Notes: generated by a model from the letters alone, not told the origin. Counted from the stretch's first letter, positions 36,270 through 49,800 are shown. The stretch: DNA of 64,000 nucleotides from Paragordius varius (GCA_964247055.1 OZ176050.1:14384001-14448000), one strand, 5' to 3'. Made by a program: numbers and translations.

Positions 36270-39200
36270 TTAATTGCCATATAAAATATATTGTTGCGTA
36301 GCGTTGTTTATATCATAAACTTTACAGTAGGTACATGTAATTTCTTCAACCAATACATTGTCTTGTCCCTTACACTTTTGACACAAAAGAAGAAATGGGC
36401 TCGAAACATTAACATTGGACCAATATTCAACCAAATCTAAATATTATATATGTGCATTAGAAATTGCAGACAAAACGTAAAAATTTTAAGACATATATCT
36501 TTTTTCAAAGGACAATCATACTTTTCTAAACCTTGATTTTTCCTATTCAAATATTTGTTTACTAATGTAAAGTATATAAATATGTTACCAATAAAATCTT
36601 TTTTTCATACTTTGCAATCTAAAAAGTTTGAAAAATTATTTGTCTTTATATTACGTTTTGTTCTTATACATTTTTTACGTACGATAGCGCACCAGTAATG
36701 TAAAATAGCAAATTATATTCGATAAAATAATGCCAAATTCATAATATTTTTTTAATTAAGTAGATTATATATTCCTTACGGTATGATTTTAACCAGAATT
36801 ATGCTTCATGATTTTTTGTGGTAATTTTATATCCCATAGCGATATAAAATCTAATATTTTAAGAAGTAAAATTAGGCCAAATTTAATAGGTTTTCTTTAG
36901 CCCTTTAGGCGCATAATAAAAATTTAAAAAAAATTTAAATTGTATAAAATCCTCATCTCAAATTTTTTCTCCACCATTTATTTTTTAAAATTATATTGTA
37001 TAGCTAAATATAATAAGCATATAAATGTATTACATGGTTACAAAATGTAAATAAAACTTAGATTAGCTTTTAACCAGCAAGATATTTATTGGCCTGTTTA
37101 GTTCAATCTTGAAGATGCCCCAATTTTAGACTTTAAAAGCAACAGATAATGTAAAAATAACGCTTTTCATCTAAAGAAACAGTAAAATGTTTGACAATTA
37201 AATTTTAACTAAAATAATTTTCAAAAGCTTATTCACATGATTGAGTGTGGGATAACTCCAATACGTGAGACAGCCAGCAAAAAAGTGAAAAGGTCATGCA
37301 TAATATGTTAAGATACATTCATCTCCTTATTTAAAAAGTTATTTTTTCGCATGCAAATAATATAAAATCAAATATATCATATGTTATCAAAACGTTTTCA
37401 AAGAAATAAGTATTGATATTTTTAAAGGATACAGTAAAAATTAAAATTATACGGACAAAAGGTAAAAATATAAAGACAAATATTTTTATCTAAAAGACAA
37501 TCATGATCAAACCTTAATATTTTTCAGAAAAGTCATTTAGTTTCAATTGTAAAATATTGATTAGGATAGTAATATATATCTCCATTTAAGACTTACTATT
37601 TAAAACAATGATATTTAAATAAATCAAGATTAGTTATCATTGTCTTTTAGAAAAAATATATATCCTTATGTTTTTAGTTACTGTATTAGCTTTTATAAAA
37701 ATTATTTTGAATTAATCTAATTCTAAGTTTCATACTTTTCAAAAATATATTTAAAATTGTTTAATTTTTTGACTTGACAATCTTAAAACATGGTAGCTAT
37801 ATTAATATATGGAATATATTTTTAAAATTCCTTATCATTTTTTTAGAATAATTAGCGGCAATCGTTTATTTGGGGTTAAACTGACGAAATATATCTGCAC
37901 TCATAACCCCATTTTGACGACTTTAACATTTCGATTCAAATTGGGGTATTTAAATACCCCAGACTAAATTTAAATTAATATTTTTAAATCACTGCTGAAG
38001 GAAACGGTCCCAATTTAAATTTATGCTTCTATCCTGATAAAAATTATAAAAATATGCCAAAATTGATAAAATTTTGTTTTGGTTCTATCTTAAACTACCA
38101 CGACGCCATTTTTATTTTACAAAAATTTTGCAAAATATCGTCTTCAGTCAATTTTAAGGGTAAAATTAAAGCTTTTTATTTAAATTACATCTAACATTGA
38201 TAGAAATAGAAAGAGCGGTTAATTTTGTATTATTTTTTAATTTTACAATTTGACACATGTCACATTGAAAAAATTTTTTCCTTTCGGTTTTAGTTTAAAA
38301 TAAGTAATATCAAGTATTTTTGAATATTTTTTTTTATATATTTTAGTTTATTAATGTTATATAAGTGCAAAATTTTGCCATGGTTTCGATTCCTTCCATA
38401 CTTTTTAAAGTATTTGATTTTAAACAAACCTGGGGTATCCAACTACCCCAATTTGAATCGAAGGACTAAAATGAGTGTGTTGTATCCAAGTGTTAAAATT
38501 AACCATTAAGAAAATGGTTAACATAATACATGAAGGCTTAAAATTTAAATGATCTTTATAACTAAAATTTGATAAAACTTCATGAAAATTTGAAATTTTA
38601 CAGTAAAAATTGGATTTAGGCTGACAAAACATAATATAAGTATAGATTTAAAGACAACGCTTCTTTTTAAACCTTAATTTTTTTAAATGTAATTCATTAA
38701 AAAAAATTGCAAAGTATGAGATGTTAATTAGTAACAAAATCAATTATGTATTTTACGATTGTAATTAAATGTTTTATATAGGTAGGTTAAATTAAGGTTT
38801 ATAAAAGTACGTTTGCCTTTTGAAAAAAATATTTGTCATTATATTTTCACTTTTTGTCCGTATAATTTTATTTTCTTTATATATAAGTTTTAAATAAATC
38901 TCTTTTAAAAAATATTAATTTTTTTAATATAGCTAAACTTTAGATTTAAATTACAGGCACATTTTGGGATTTCATTTGACTGGTGCCAGGAAGAGATGCA
39001 TTTATTATCGGACATTCCCATGCGGTTAATGAACAAAATTTGAAAGTCAAATTTTAAAATTGTATAATTTTAAAATTTTCGCAGCAATTATCGGTTTACT
39101 TAAAATTTTTAATAACTGTTAGATATGCCTGAAACAATTATGAAAAGTTCTTAAAGCTAAATTTGTTATTATTAAAGGGAAAAATATACCAGTAACATAA

Positions 39201-40664
39201 GTCAGATATATTTTTTGCCCATACGTTTCAATCTTCTGAGCTCCAACATAAGGGTGAATTCTAACAGTCATCATTACATTTGGTATTTTTTGAAACTCAA
39301 AATGGTAATCCCGCTAAATTTATCGGAATTGAAATTTAAATTACACGGACAAAACGTAAAAACTTAAAGGTAAATTTTTTTAAAACAACCATACTTATTG
39401 AAACTTTATTTTTTCCCACGCAAGCTTTGTTATCACAATTTTATATATATTAATAGAGTTTTTTACCAATTTACCAAACCAAAACGAATAGTACCAAATA
39501 TGTCATATTCAAAAAATATGGTGTCTTTTTTAATGAAAAAATTTTTGTCTTTTTAAAAAAATGCGTTTTGTCCATATAATTACAACTGCAATAATGCAGA
39601 TGGGAAAAAGTTTAGTGGCTTACTGTATTTTTAATCCTCAAACTATAATTGCTAGGGCGGCTGCTTCGGATATATACATCGAATTCGGTGCGAATCGCAT
39701 TATCCACATATAATTTTAAACTATCCATTTTGATTTCGAAACCTTTAATGTATGGCCTAGTCATGTTATCTATATAGGAGTTAGTTAATATAAATAACAA
39801 AACGGGAAAACTAATAGCTAAATATTATTTTTGAAAGGACAACCATATTTTTTTAAAACTTAATTTCTCCTACATCAATACTTAATGACCTTTTCACTTT
39901 TTTGGATTGATAACCCAGTTAAAATAGTAAGCAAAGTAGTGTTTTAAAAGTTGTTTTGGTTAATATTTTATTATGGAACCCTCTTCTCAAGTATATTAGA
40001 TAAAAAACCTCCCAGTTTTTTGATTTAAGAGTACCAAATCTAGAGGCGCCAAATTTAAACAAACAGGTGTTATTAAAATCGATAAAGACCAAAAAATTTT
40101 GGCAACACGCAATTTAAGCTTTCCATATATTATTTATATTTTTTAACCTATTTTTATAAATTAAATGTATTCATTCACCTAAAAGGCTAGAAAAGCATAT
40201 TTTTAAACTTAACCCAATAGTTAAAATATTTTTTTTGAAGGCCTTGAGGACATATTTCGAAAAGGTCATGAACAGTGTTAATTATGTAAATAGCATCTTG
40301 AAACATGTAATGCGTATTATTATTTAGAATTTACATCCCCTATTTTGCAACCCAAAACGAGGCATTAAACTTTAATAAAATGGTTGTCTTTCCAATTAAG
40401 ATTGTTTGAACAATTTCAATATTTACTATATATATATATATAAAGAATAAAAAATGGAAATTAAGTTTTAAGGAAAAGTAAATTAAAATGTTGCATAACC
40501 TAATAAATTGTTGGGGATTAAATTGCTCTCCAATTCATAATTACACCATCTGTGTCCATTACAACATGTAAGGTTGCCTTCTCTAAACGTGGGATCGGGA
40601 TTATACAATAATCTGGTGGCAAGGTTTGGGGGGCAGTTGCGATTTTTTTCACCTCCAGTCATAC

Positions 40665-40704
<40 letters not shown>

Positions 40705-41367
40705 AAACTAATGTTAAATTAAATATGAAAAATGAAATTTAAGTCAAACTCTAATATGACCTAAAAAACTGATGTGATAAAATATAATGGTGTTAGCAAT
40801 TTATCTCTGATAATTTTGCATATGAAAAATTAATTTGTTAAAATCTAATCTAAACTATCTTTTATGGACCAAAGTCAAAACGAACAATAAGCGATGCTTA
40901 AATGGTTTTAAGTATAAATTTTTTGAAAATCCAAAATACCCATAAAAATTTCCTGATGACCTGGCAAAATGGTAACATGAGCCAAGGTAATTAGTAAAAC
41001 ACACGGAATTTTGTTGAGGGCAGTTTGAGCAATAGCAGGACAACACTATGAAAAATTTTTAGACATACTTTTACAACATATAAAATACTGTCAATTTCTC
41101 AATTGCCTCAAAGAAATAAAATAAAGTCTTTAAAATTTCTGATAGGCTTATGTTAGCAAATAATTTTAAAATTTACCAGCTTTTTAAATTCATTTTATAA
41201 ACATAGAAAATTTGGATTATCAATTTTTTCAAAAATAAAATATTATTACAATTATCTTCATGAGGAAACAATGCTTGTGAGACTACTGAATTTTTCAAGT
41301 CAAAAAAATTTACCATTAAAAAAATTATAATATATAAATTTAGAATATTTTTCCAGTATAGATGCAT
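36270..41367 (-). CDS. secreted TGF-beta/activin-receptor-ectodomain-like protein, paralogue B
   Basis: Six minus-strand exons: 41367-41250, 41045-40940, 40666-40500, 39769-39624, 39313-39190, 36436-36270; 828 nt, 275 residues, the same exon phases as paralogue A and one codon different in two exons. The signal-like start MHLYWKNILNLYIIIFL is followed by CYCSNC...GSCY...YGC...NC...TCCNGHRWC, the ten-cysteine receptor pattern. Then come PYIKGFEIK, DNAIRTEFDVYI, MMTVRIHPYVG and YGQKIYL, and a tail with LLCQKC-x12-CTYC. Exons match paralogue A at roughly 60-70% of residues while introns differ in size and repeats, so both copies are under coding constraint. The stop lies 1.1 kb upstream of paralogue A's start, in the same orientation. 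Function is not known from the sequence. Confidence 0.82.
36460..36680. mobile_element. inverted-repeat element family 2 in paralogue B intron 5
   Basis: GCAGACAAAACGTAAAAATT to TACGTTTTGTTCTTATAC; tips lost. It abuts the last exon of paralogue B. Confidence 0.7.
37430..37685. mobile_element. inverted-repeat element family 2 in paralogue B intron 5
   Basis: TACAGTAAAAATTAAAAT left end, ATACGGACAAAAGGTAAAAA next, and a degraded right end finishing TTAGTTACTGTA. Confidence 0.8.
37922..38497. mobile_element. inverted-repeat element family 6 in paralogue B intron 5
   Basis: Near-identical to the copy at 19.3 kb over most of its length, with both terminal hairpins conserved. The high similarity indicates recent spread. 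Confidence 0.85.
38599..38880. mobile_element. inverted-repeat element family 2 in paralogue B intron 5
   Basis: TACAGTAAAAATTGGATT to TTTTGTCCGTATAATTTT. Confidence 0.8.
39325..39590. mobile_element. inverted-repeat element family 2 in paralogue B intron 4
   Basis: GGAATTGAAATTTAAATTAC, then ACGGACAAAACGTAAAAA; right arm TGCGTTTTGTCCATATAAT. It nearly fills the 310-nt intron 39314-39623. Confidence 0.75.
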
Positions 41368-42439
41368 TTTATCTTGTATTAAAACAGATAATATATAATA
41401 TAAACTGTTTGATACCAATTAATATAATTTATTATACGTACTTTTTAAACAATTTAATCGATCAAAGTTTTTTAACCTTAACAAGAACTCAAGCTTGCAA
41501 ATGTTTTTATATACAAAAAAAATGCAAAATTGGCTAACAAATGGATACCAGACTACTTTTACCATTAATTAGGAAAATAATAAAATGTTATATGACGGTT
41601 CCCCAATCATGAAACCCAAATTTAAAATTACGTAAAATTATTATCAGCAAAAATCGCAACAAACGGTTAGCTATTTATGGGTGCTATTAGAAATCAACTC
41701 TTCTCATTTTTCGTTTTATGTCAAAATATATATTCCCTAAAAACCTTAAAGTGATTTAAAATAATTCAAACTTCTTTCTTTAACTAATGTACTAATAAAT
41801 TATTACCTTAATTAAGAGAACGGGTGAGAGTACGCAGACGATTAATTTGATATGGATCCCATTTTGTACATCTGACAACGTCATATAAACACAAGTTGAT
41901 TTCACCAAAACAAGACATTCAGTAATCTTGTCGAATTTCGTGCCCGAAAAAAAAACATTTGTGATACGCATTTCTATTAGATGAACGCTGTTCATTTGCT
42001 GGCAGAAACATATGGAGTTTGGAATCGCTCATGAAAATATGATTTCCAAATATTAAAAGTTGTGATTACCTGTTAAGGTAAGAGCGCTCTGATAGATTTT
42101 ACAAGTGCAGGATGCTAAAATACAAGCGTTATTGACATTGTAGTAAGCATTCAAAGTATCACAAAAAACAATCAATCAATATCTTCCGGCAATGAGAAAG
42201 ACAATAACCTTGGTAAATGGGTCCTATAAAAATTGCATGAACGCCAAATCTAAATGGTGAAGTGATTTGTAAAAGCCTGCCTCAACGCACAAAAGAATTC
42301 ATTTTTGTTCAGTATTTACACGGGTGCGGAAAAATGGCTTTATTACCTTGTTAACCAATGCTGTGTCTGGTGGAAGGTTATAAATTTTGGAAACCCTGTG
42401 TCTTTAATACATAAAGCTATTGTTTACAACTAATTTCAA

Positions 42440-42800
42440 CCAACAAAGTAATAAAAAAAACTATCTGAATCGGCCAGAAAACATGGAAATGTGATTTTGC
42501 TGATGGCAATGCTCCGTCCACACAGCGAATACAGTTAAAGACATCTTAAAATCACTTCCATAAAAAATTCTTTCGCATTCACTACTGGTGCTAGCTGAGA
42601 ATACAACTTCGCATCATAAGGCACAACCTGCAGAGAGGTCAATAATTTTAAAGAGATAAATGGCTTGAGGGAAAATCAGTTTTTCTGGCACATTTTTATA
42701 GTACCGGAGATGGCCGTAAAGTGAGAAGACGATGGACACTCTTTTGTATGTAGTAAATTGACCCCTTACGAATTTCATATTTTTTACTAAAAAACCGATA
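42440..42800 (+). pseudogene. decayed Tc1/mariner transposase relic
   Basis: The plus strand retains pieces resembling the mariner catalytic region: LLMAMLRPH followed by TANTVKDILKSLP and ILSH in nearby frames (compare the family DNARPHTA...VKDxLxxL...LPHPPYSPD). A QFFWHIF-like piece further on recalls the family's C-terminal FFxxGI...RW segment. Several frame changes and stops interrupt it. No inverted ends were identified around it. Confidence 0.45.
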
Positions 42801-43260
42801 AACTTATGGCTACACCTTATGATTTAGGGGGCATTTTTGTGATGCCCTTTAGAGTAGCTCATTAATATATGATTTGGCAGAAATATATGATTATTAAATA
42901 AATTTCAAGATTTTTTAACTCAAAAATAAAAAAAAAATATGGGATCTACTAGTCAGCTTTCTCACACGGCTATTTAAATCAAATTCGACTCAGATGTGCT
43001 AATTGACTGTCTGTTAATTTATGGATTTTTAAATTTCTCACCATGTTCTCAAATAAAAGTTTGAGTAGAAAATTTTTTAATAGATGACCGATTGATGTAT
43101 TGGATTTCTAAACTCGATTAACTAATTATCAAAAATATCATGAAGAGAATAAAAACCTTTGTTATTATTTACGATTTCGAAGGGAATTTTTAATTTTTTA
43201 TACCAGTTTACTCAATATGCTGATGTCTCAAGATGTTCCAATTGTATTTGTTTAAATTTT

Positions 43261-43523
43261 TGACAATACGGACAAAATATAAAAATTTAAAGACAAATAT
43301 TTTTTCTAAATGACAACGCTCCGTTTTCAAATCTAGTTTTTTTAAACTCATTGTTACAAATTGCCAAGTATAAAATAGAGATGTTAATTATAACACCAAT
43401 TGAGTGCAATAAGTAATGTATATTGGAAAATAAGGTTTTAAAAAAGTATAGTTTTCTTTTAAGAAATAAAAATTTTGCATATGTTTTTTTACGTTTTACC
43501 CAGTATAATTTCATTTTTACTGT
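43261..43523. mobile_element. inverted-repeat element family 2
   Basis: ACGGACAAAATATAAAAATT to GTATAATTTCATTTTTACTG. Confidence 0.8.
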
Positions 43524-43769
43524 AATTTATATAATATATATGAAACTATGCACAAAACATTACGAAATAGGTGCCTAATTTCTCATAAAATATAAAAAAT
43601 ATGATAATAGGTAAAAAGTTGTATAATTGGTTAGGGTCTCTAAATTGAAGCATGTGGAAATTTTTTGGATGTAAGCTAAAAATGGATTTCAGCCTTTTCT
43701 TGGACTTGGATTGTACATGTAAAATTTGAAAGCATCTAAAGCGAATTACTTGCTAGCATAAATCCAAAT

Positions 43770-44028
43770 TTACAGTAAAAATTGAAATTATACGGGCAAA
43801 ACGTTACATATAAAGACACATTTTTTTTTCTTTTAAACCTTAATTTATCACGAAGGAAACGTTTAATTACTATTATATTTATACATCTTTGTTTCATACT
43901 TTACAGTTTTAAACAATGAGTTATATTCCAAAAAGATCAAGCTATAAAAAAGTATGGTTGCCTTTTGAGAAAAAAATATTTGTCTTTAAATTTTTACGTT
44001 TTGTCCGTATAAATTCAATTTTTTTATC
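43770..44028. mobile_element. inverted-repeat element family 2
   Basis: TACAGTAAAAATTGAAATT left end; right arm ACGTTTTGTCCGTATAAATT. Confidence 0.85.
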
Positions 44029-44927
44029 TCTAAGCACAATTAAGAAGTGCGTTTACCCAATAATGTTTCCCTTGGAGTCTTATTAGAGGATAGGCGAAAT
44101 CTATAGAAACCTATTTTATAAGTCCGAAAACAGAGATACTTCATTATTTTTACATTTTATTTAAATATTCAATTTTTACTGTATTTATCAGCAAACTCAA
44201 ATCATAATAAAATTAATCAATTTTTTGGCTAATTATAACATATGTTTAATTTTGCCCTTTAATATCATTCTTTCTCGTTTTTGTTTCTTCTGTCTTATTT
44301 AAATTTCGAAAAAACGCAAAGTTTGTTTTGATACAAAATGAAAAAATAAAAAAACAACAAATGCAAATCAAAATATTTCAACCTCTTTATAAATAAACTT
44401 TGGGGGTTGTAAAAATATGGTTAAAAAATAATATATCCATTTTTGTAGCACAAAACTTTCTCACCTATCTATAATATAGGAATTATTTAAGTCAACATAT
44501 TCACAAGGCTTCAACTGATTATGCCCGTTAATTTATAATTTAGAAATGTTATAATAACTTAATAAATGCTCCCTTTTAGTTTGGTGTTTCAATAAAGAAT
44601 TATACATGAATTATCGATCGCTGTATTTTAAAAATTGGAGATTATAATTAATCTGTCCAACACCGACCCACTACAATATAGGAAATAAAACCGCGGCCTT
44701 AAAAGTGCTTTTAATATCCCTAAAACATATGAAAAAATTGATTTACTATATTAATTTACAATATAAATACATCTGCAAATAAGTTAAACAAATATGAAAT
44801 GTTATATTTTTTGCGGCAAATTTTTTACTAATATATACCAGTTATTTTTCTATGATATTTAATAGAAATAAATTTCCTTCATGGATGTGAATGAGTTAGG
44901 TTCAGTTGGAAATACAACATTTTATAT

Positions 44928-45222
44928 ACAGTAAAAATGAAAATTATACGGACAAAACGTGAAAATCTAAAGACAAATATTTTTTCATAAAAGACATGCT
45001 TTTAAAATCTTTTTTTTCTAAATATAACTCATTGTTTTAAATTACAAAGTATAATATAGAAATGTAAATAGGCAATATAATCAATTATGTATTTTGTGAT
45101 TGTAATTAATTGTTTTTTATAGGATCAAAATTAAGATTTAAAAAAGTATGGGTTTCTTTTGAAAAAATAATTTGTCTTTATATTTTTAAATTTTGTCCGT
45201 ATAATATCATTTTTTACTGTAA
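44928..45222. mobile_element. inverted-repeat element family 2
   Basis: TACAGTAAAAATGAAAATT to CCGTATAATATCATTTTTT with ACTGTA tip. Near full length, with a typical interior. Confidence 0.85.
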
Positions 45223-45616
45223 TTATATGATACAAAAATAATTTATTCATATTTGAAATATGTACAAAACGTGTTATAAACATGGTGCATAATTTCTCAT
45301 AAATTATTAAAAATGGATAATAGGGTAAAGATGAGTTTTATAATATTGGTTGAAGGGTACCTTAATTGGTGTGGTAAAAAAATTTTTCATTTGGTTCTTT
45401 CTTTGAATTAGATCATGATTTAAGCTTATTTTATCGATAATCGTTTGCAGAATGTTAAGTATGGGTTAAGGCACCCAATTAATTTTAAATTTTTTTTCTT
45501 TTACATCCTAATTTTCTGAAGAAACTATCCTAAAGCTTTTATCATTGGGGGCGAAACCTAGTCTATCTATCCATAAACAATAACTTTACTCAAAACTGTT
45601 TGATATGCCCGCCATA

Positions 45617-46750
45617 TTAAACTATAATGTCATCTTGTTTAGTGACAATGTGTTTCACTAGACCAGCTACATTTTGCGTAGATGTAGTCGCTTTACAAAG
45701 TATCATCTCACTCTCAAGCGTTACATTAGGCCTATTGGTGGCGTTAGTTTTAGTTTGGATTTGTTTTTGATTTTGATTATCACTCAAAGCATTATTCGCT
45801 GTATGAGGTTCTGAGGACAGGGGTCTCCTACCCTCTTCCCATTCTCGTTCTACGGTTGAAGCACACGAGTATGGAGAAATGCTATGGTGGTCTTGTCTAT
45901 CCGACTGAAAATTATTTGTGAATTGTTGTGTCGTTTTAGAAATGCTGTTGCAACTGCTGATATTTGATTGACTGTGGGAAGTGGAAGAATTCAGTCCCCA
46001 AGGCGACGATGGTGTATTTGAGCAAGGAAGGGATAAACTATGGTTTTTGTTTGGTGTGTTGGCTAAATATATGCAATATGTATATGGAAAATAAATTTTC
46101 TTTAAATTTATAAAATTCATATAAGTGACATTTATAGTCCGATTTCAAAATAATTGGGGTGATGATGGAACTACCAAAGGGTTACCCAAAAAAATTATCT
46201 AAATCACCTGATAAATTTGGATTTTAGGTAACCATTTTTATTATAAAAATTGTAAAAAATATAGTTTGAAATAAAAGGGGAGTTCAGAGCCATTTTTTGG
46301 AGGAAAAAAACCAATTTAATTGGTGGTTATAAATTTAAAAAATATTGAATAAAGAGCTAGCCGGCTATATTATAATGTTTAGTTTAAATATGTTTGTTAA
46401 TTTAAAAGTAGTGATACCTAAAAAAATATTTTTGTTATTTAACGGACATTAGTTTATAAAAAGCGACACATATATAAAAGTAATTTATATAAAATAATTT
46501 TTTGTTTCTTGTAAGCTATCGAGGCTAGCTTTTTTCTAAAAATTATATATTGTATTTGTCTTCTTCTCAGAAATGAAAATATATAATTTTGGGTTAAGCG
46601 AACAAGCTAAAAAAATAATTATGTATTCAAATATAACTGTAAAATTTGAAGAGTTGTCATAAATAATTATATATTTAAAATTGCTCATCACAAACCCGTA
46701 TGGCATATTAGTGTTTATGAAAAATAAATTTCTTTTACAAAATCATATCT

Positions 46751-46822
<72 letters not shown>

Positions 46823-49800
46823 TTCTAGATATGTCCTATGTATTATAAACAAACTTTGGTTAATTAACATTTTTAGGGGCAAAAAATATTTTCAAAAACA
46901 GTTATGCTTTAATTCACTTTTGTATTAAAGAAACGCCGCCAGTCAGAGCTTCCGAAAGCCTGGGGTTTTGCCTCCAAATTAACGCAAAAAAATAAATATA
47001 TATATTCATAACCTAACGCTTAGTAATAAATTATAATAATTACATTTTATATCAAAATGGGTTAGCAGCAAATCAAGCTTATATTCTATCCTTTGTAAAT
47101 CCTCCAATAAATGCCCTAAACGGTCATCTTCAACATTGCAGTCATTTGACTCAACTAAGGGACCATTTATTGTTTTGTTATTGTTTCGATCTGAGCTCTA
47201 TTAATTTTGGTTAAAATAGTAAAACTTAAAATGATAAAAACAAAACATAAAAAGTGAAAGAAAAGTTTTTTTAAGAAAAGAAACCATAATTTTAAACGTG
47301 TGTATTTGTGTTAAAATAATCGTTTGGCGAAAAAAAAATATATATGTTGGTTATCACTCATTTATTTTTTAGTGTAATACATATACACTCATTTAAGTAT
47401 TTATGTTACCACCAGGATAAAAAATATTACCTTCTTTATATAAAACATATTAGTGTTATACTTTTTATATTTTGACCTTATATATATATATATAAATATT
47501 AATTTTTACTGTATAAGCAGATAATTTATTGCAATGATCTTTGTTCGTTGAAATTGGATTATTTTGCGTAGTTTTACTATTACCATTATTATAAGAAGTG
47601 TGCAATTGAGCAAATGTTGAGGTTAACTGTTGATCACAGGGGATAGGTATAACGGATGGCGAATCGGCACGACATAGAGGTTGAAGTTTAATATTTTCTT
47701 TTTTGTCATTAGCATATTTATTGAACAAATCTTTATTATGGTGGTACTGAGTTCTCTCACTAGATTTTAATGTAGTAGTACTCTTTGGTAATAATAAGTT
47801 TTTGGTAAGGAGTATATGATGGTTTTTATTGCTAGGCTCATTAGGCTCATCATCGTTACCTATTAGGATGTGTCGCCATTTACGTTCCTTTTGTTTCCGA
47901 ATATTTTCCAATAACTTTTGCGTGCAAAGTTCCTCATCTTCTGTTTCGATACTGCCGAGTTTATGACTTTTATCAGTTTTTTGAGTCAAAAAAGATGTGT
48001 CCTGGTTTGGTTGGCTTGTACTTGTAATTTGAAATTCGCTTTCAATCATTTTCGCGTTTATAGCGTCAGTCAAGAGGGGTGGACAAGGCGGCTGGGAAGG
48101 TGATTGGGTTGATGTCAATTGTTTCCGTGTGTACTTCAAATTTGAGAGAGGTGTTGACTCATCATAATTGCAAGTTGTTTTCTTGGATAAAGGACCAAGC
48201 TCAATATCGTCCGATTTGTTGGATTCTTTCTGAAAAGATAATTTACCATCACTAAGTTGACGACGTTTTGTTTGAGTTCGTGAGTCCACGATTTGATTAG
48301 TACCGGAATTCGTAGTTACTGCTGCATTTTTATTGAGCAATAATAGAGGTAACTGAGTCTTTGATCGTTTTGTGATAGATTGGGACAAACAACCTTCAGT
48401 TCCTGCTGACTCTGTTCCTGACTTAATATCACTAAAAGACAAACTCCCAAAACCAACCTTAGTTTTGTGGGGCGTTTTTTCACCTGTACCAGCACTACCT
48501 AAGAGGAAAGATGATGAGTTATTAGCTAATTTCCCGCTTGTGCCACCAAAGTTTGCTTTGGAATTACTACTGGTAGGATTTGCTGTTGTACTACCGTTAT
48601 TGTTTTTAACGCTGAAACCAGCAGCAGTTGGTAATAGAGAATGCATCGTTCCTGAGCTAGGGGCCGAAACAGGAGCCACACTTGATTTCCTTAGGCGTGA
48701 AAGCAATTTACGCACCGGATGATTTTCATCGAATTGTGGGAGGGGTTGATTTTTACGCAACTCTTCAAGTTCTTGCTCGCGTTTCACATCAGCAATTTTA
48801 CGGAAAATTATCTAAGGAAAGGGAAAGGGAAAGTGAATGTGTGTATGCAATAAATGTTACAGATAAACGTAAAAGGGAAAAAAACAAGTAGACAAATATT
48901 TTTTTTCTCCTAAATAGACAACAACCATACCTTTTGAAATAAATTTGATTGATATTTACTATTTACAATTTTAAAGTGTATATTACCAAATTAAATCTCT
49001 AAACCGCAAACCGTTATTCAAAATGATGAGTTGCACCAAAAATCAAGGAGTTGGTTGTCTTTTGCCAAAATATTAATTTTTTACTTTTAGTTTTTATACG
49101 TTTTGTTATAACTATTTTTACTATATATATAAAATGAAATATATAATATATACTCTATGCCTTAGATTATAATTGAGCACGAGATTGCGGGAGAATGAGT
49201 TAGCAAATGCATGGTAAAAAGCTAAAACATCCAATAATTTTTCCCTTTTTATGACATGCAAATCACAATATGTCAGAGCTCTAACGTTAGCGGTTGATTG
49301 GCCGAGTGTACCTTCTCGCCAAAAATAATCTCCAAAAACATCACCATTACCTATGGCAGCATTTATAATTTTGTTTAGATTATATATATATATATATATA
49401 TACCATTTACAGTTCAAATTCACCCTTGAACAATTCAAATTCACCCTTGAACAATTCAAATTCACCCTTGAACAATTTAAATTCACCAATTCAAATTCAC
49501 CCTCAAATAAAATATATGTTTTTTAGGATTAAAAATTACCAATATTTTTATATATTTTTAAAAAATAAAATTGTTTTAAATTAATTACAATAATACTGAA
49601 AAAAGAATAAACTATGCCATAAAGATATATTTCTTATTAATAATAGTTCGAAAACACATTATTTATTTTTAGGGGGAATTTGATTTGTTCAACGGTGAAT
49701 TCGAATTGTTTGAGGGTGAATTTTAATTATTCAAGGGTGAAATTCCACTGTAAATGGTATATATATATATATATACACTAAAAATTGAAATTATACAGAC

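Larger units (their letters stand above)
41368..45616. other. intergenic stretch between paralogue B and EAG
   Basis: No gene recognised. It holds a decayed mariner-like relic (about 42.4-42.8 kb) and copies of inverted-repeat family 2 near 43.3, 43.8 and 44.9 kb. A segment at 42,000-42,470 is less AT-rich than its flanks and may belong to the relic. Confidence 0.6.

Noticed and set aside
30481-36436. Zinc-ribbon transcription-factor reading of the CxxC...CxxC tails
   Set aside because: The spacing fits, but both proteins start with a signal-like peptide and carry a disulphide-rich ectodomain, so disulphides are more likely than zinc.
47918-48891. Open frames on the plus strand opposite EAG exon 10
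   Set aside because: Antisense shadows of the long minus-strand coding exon; no similarity of their own.
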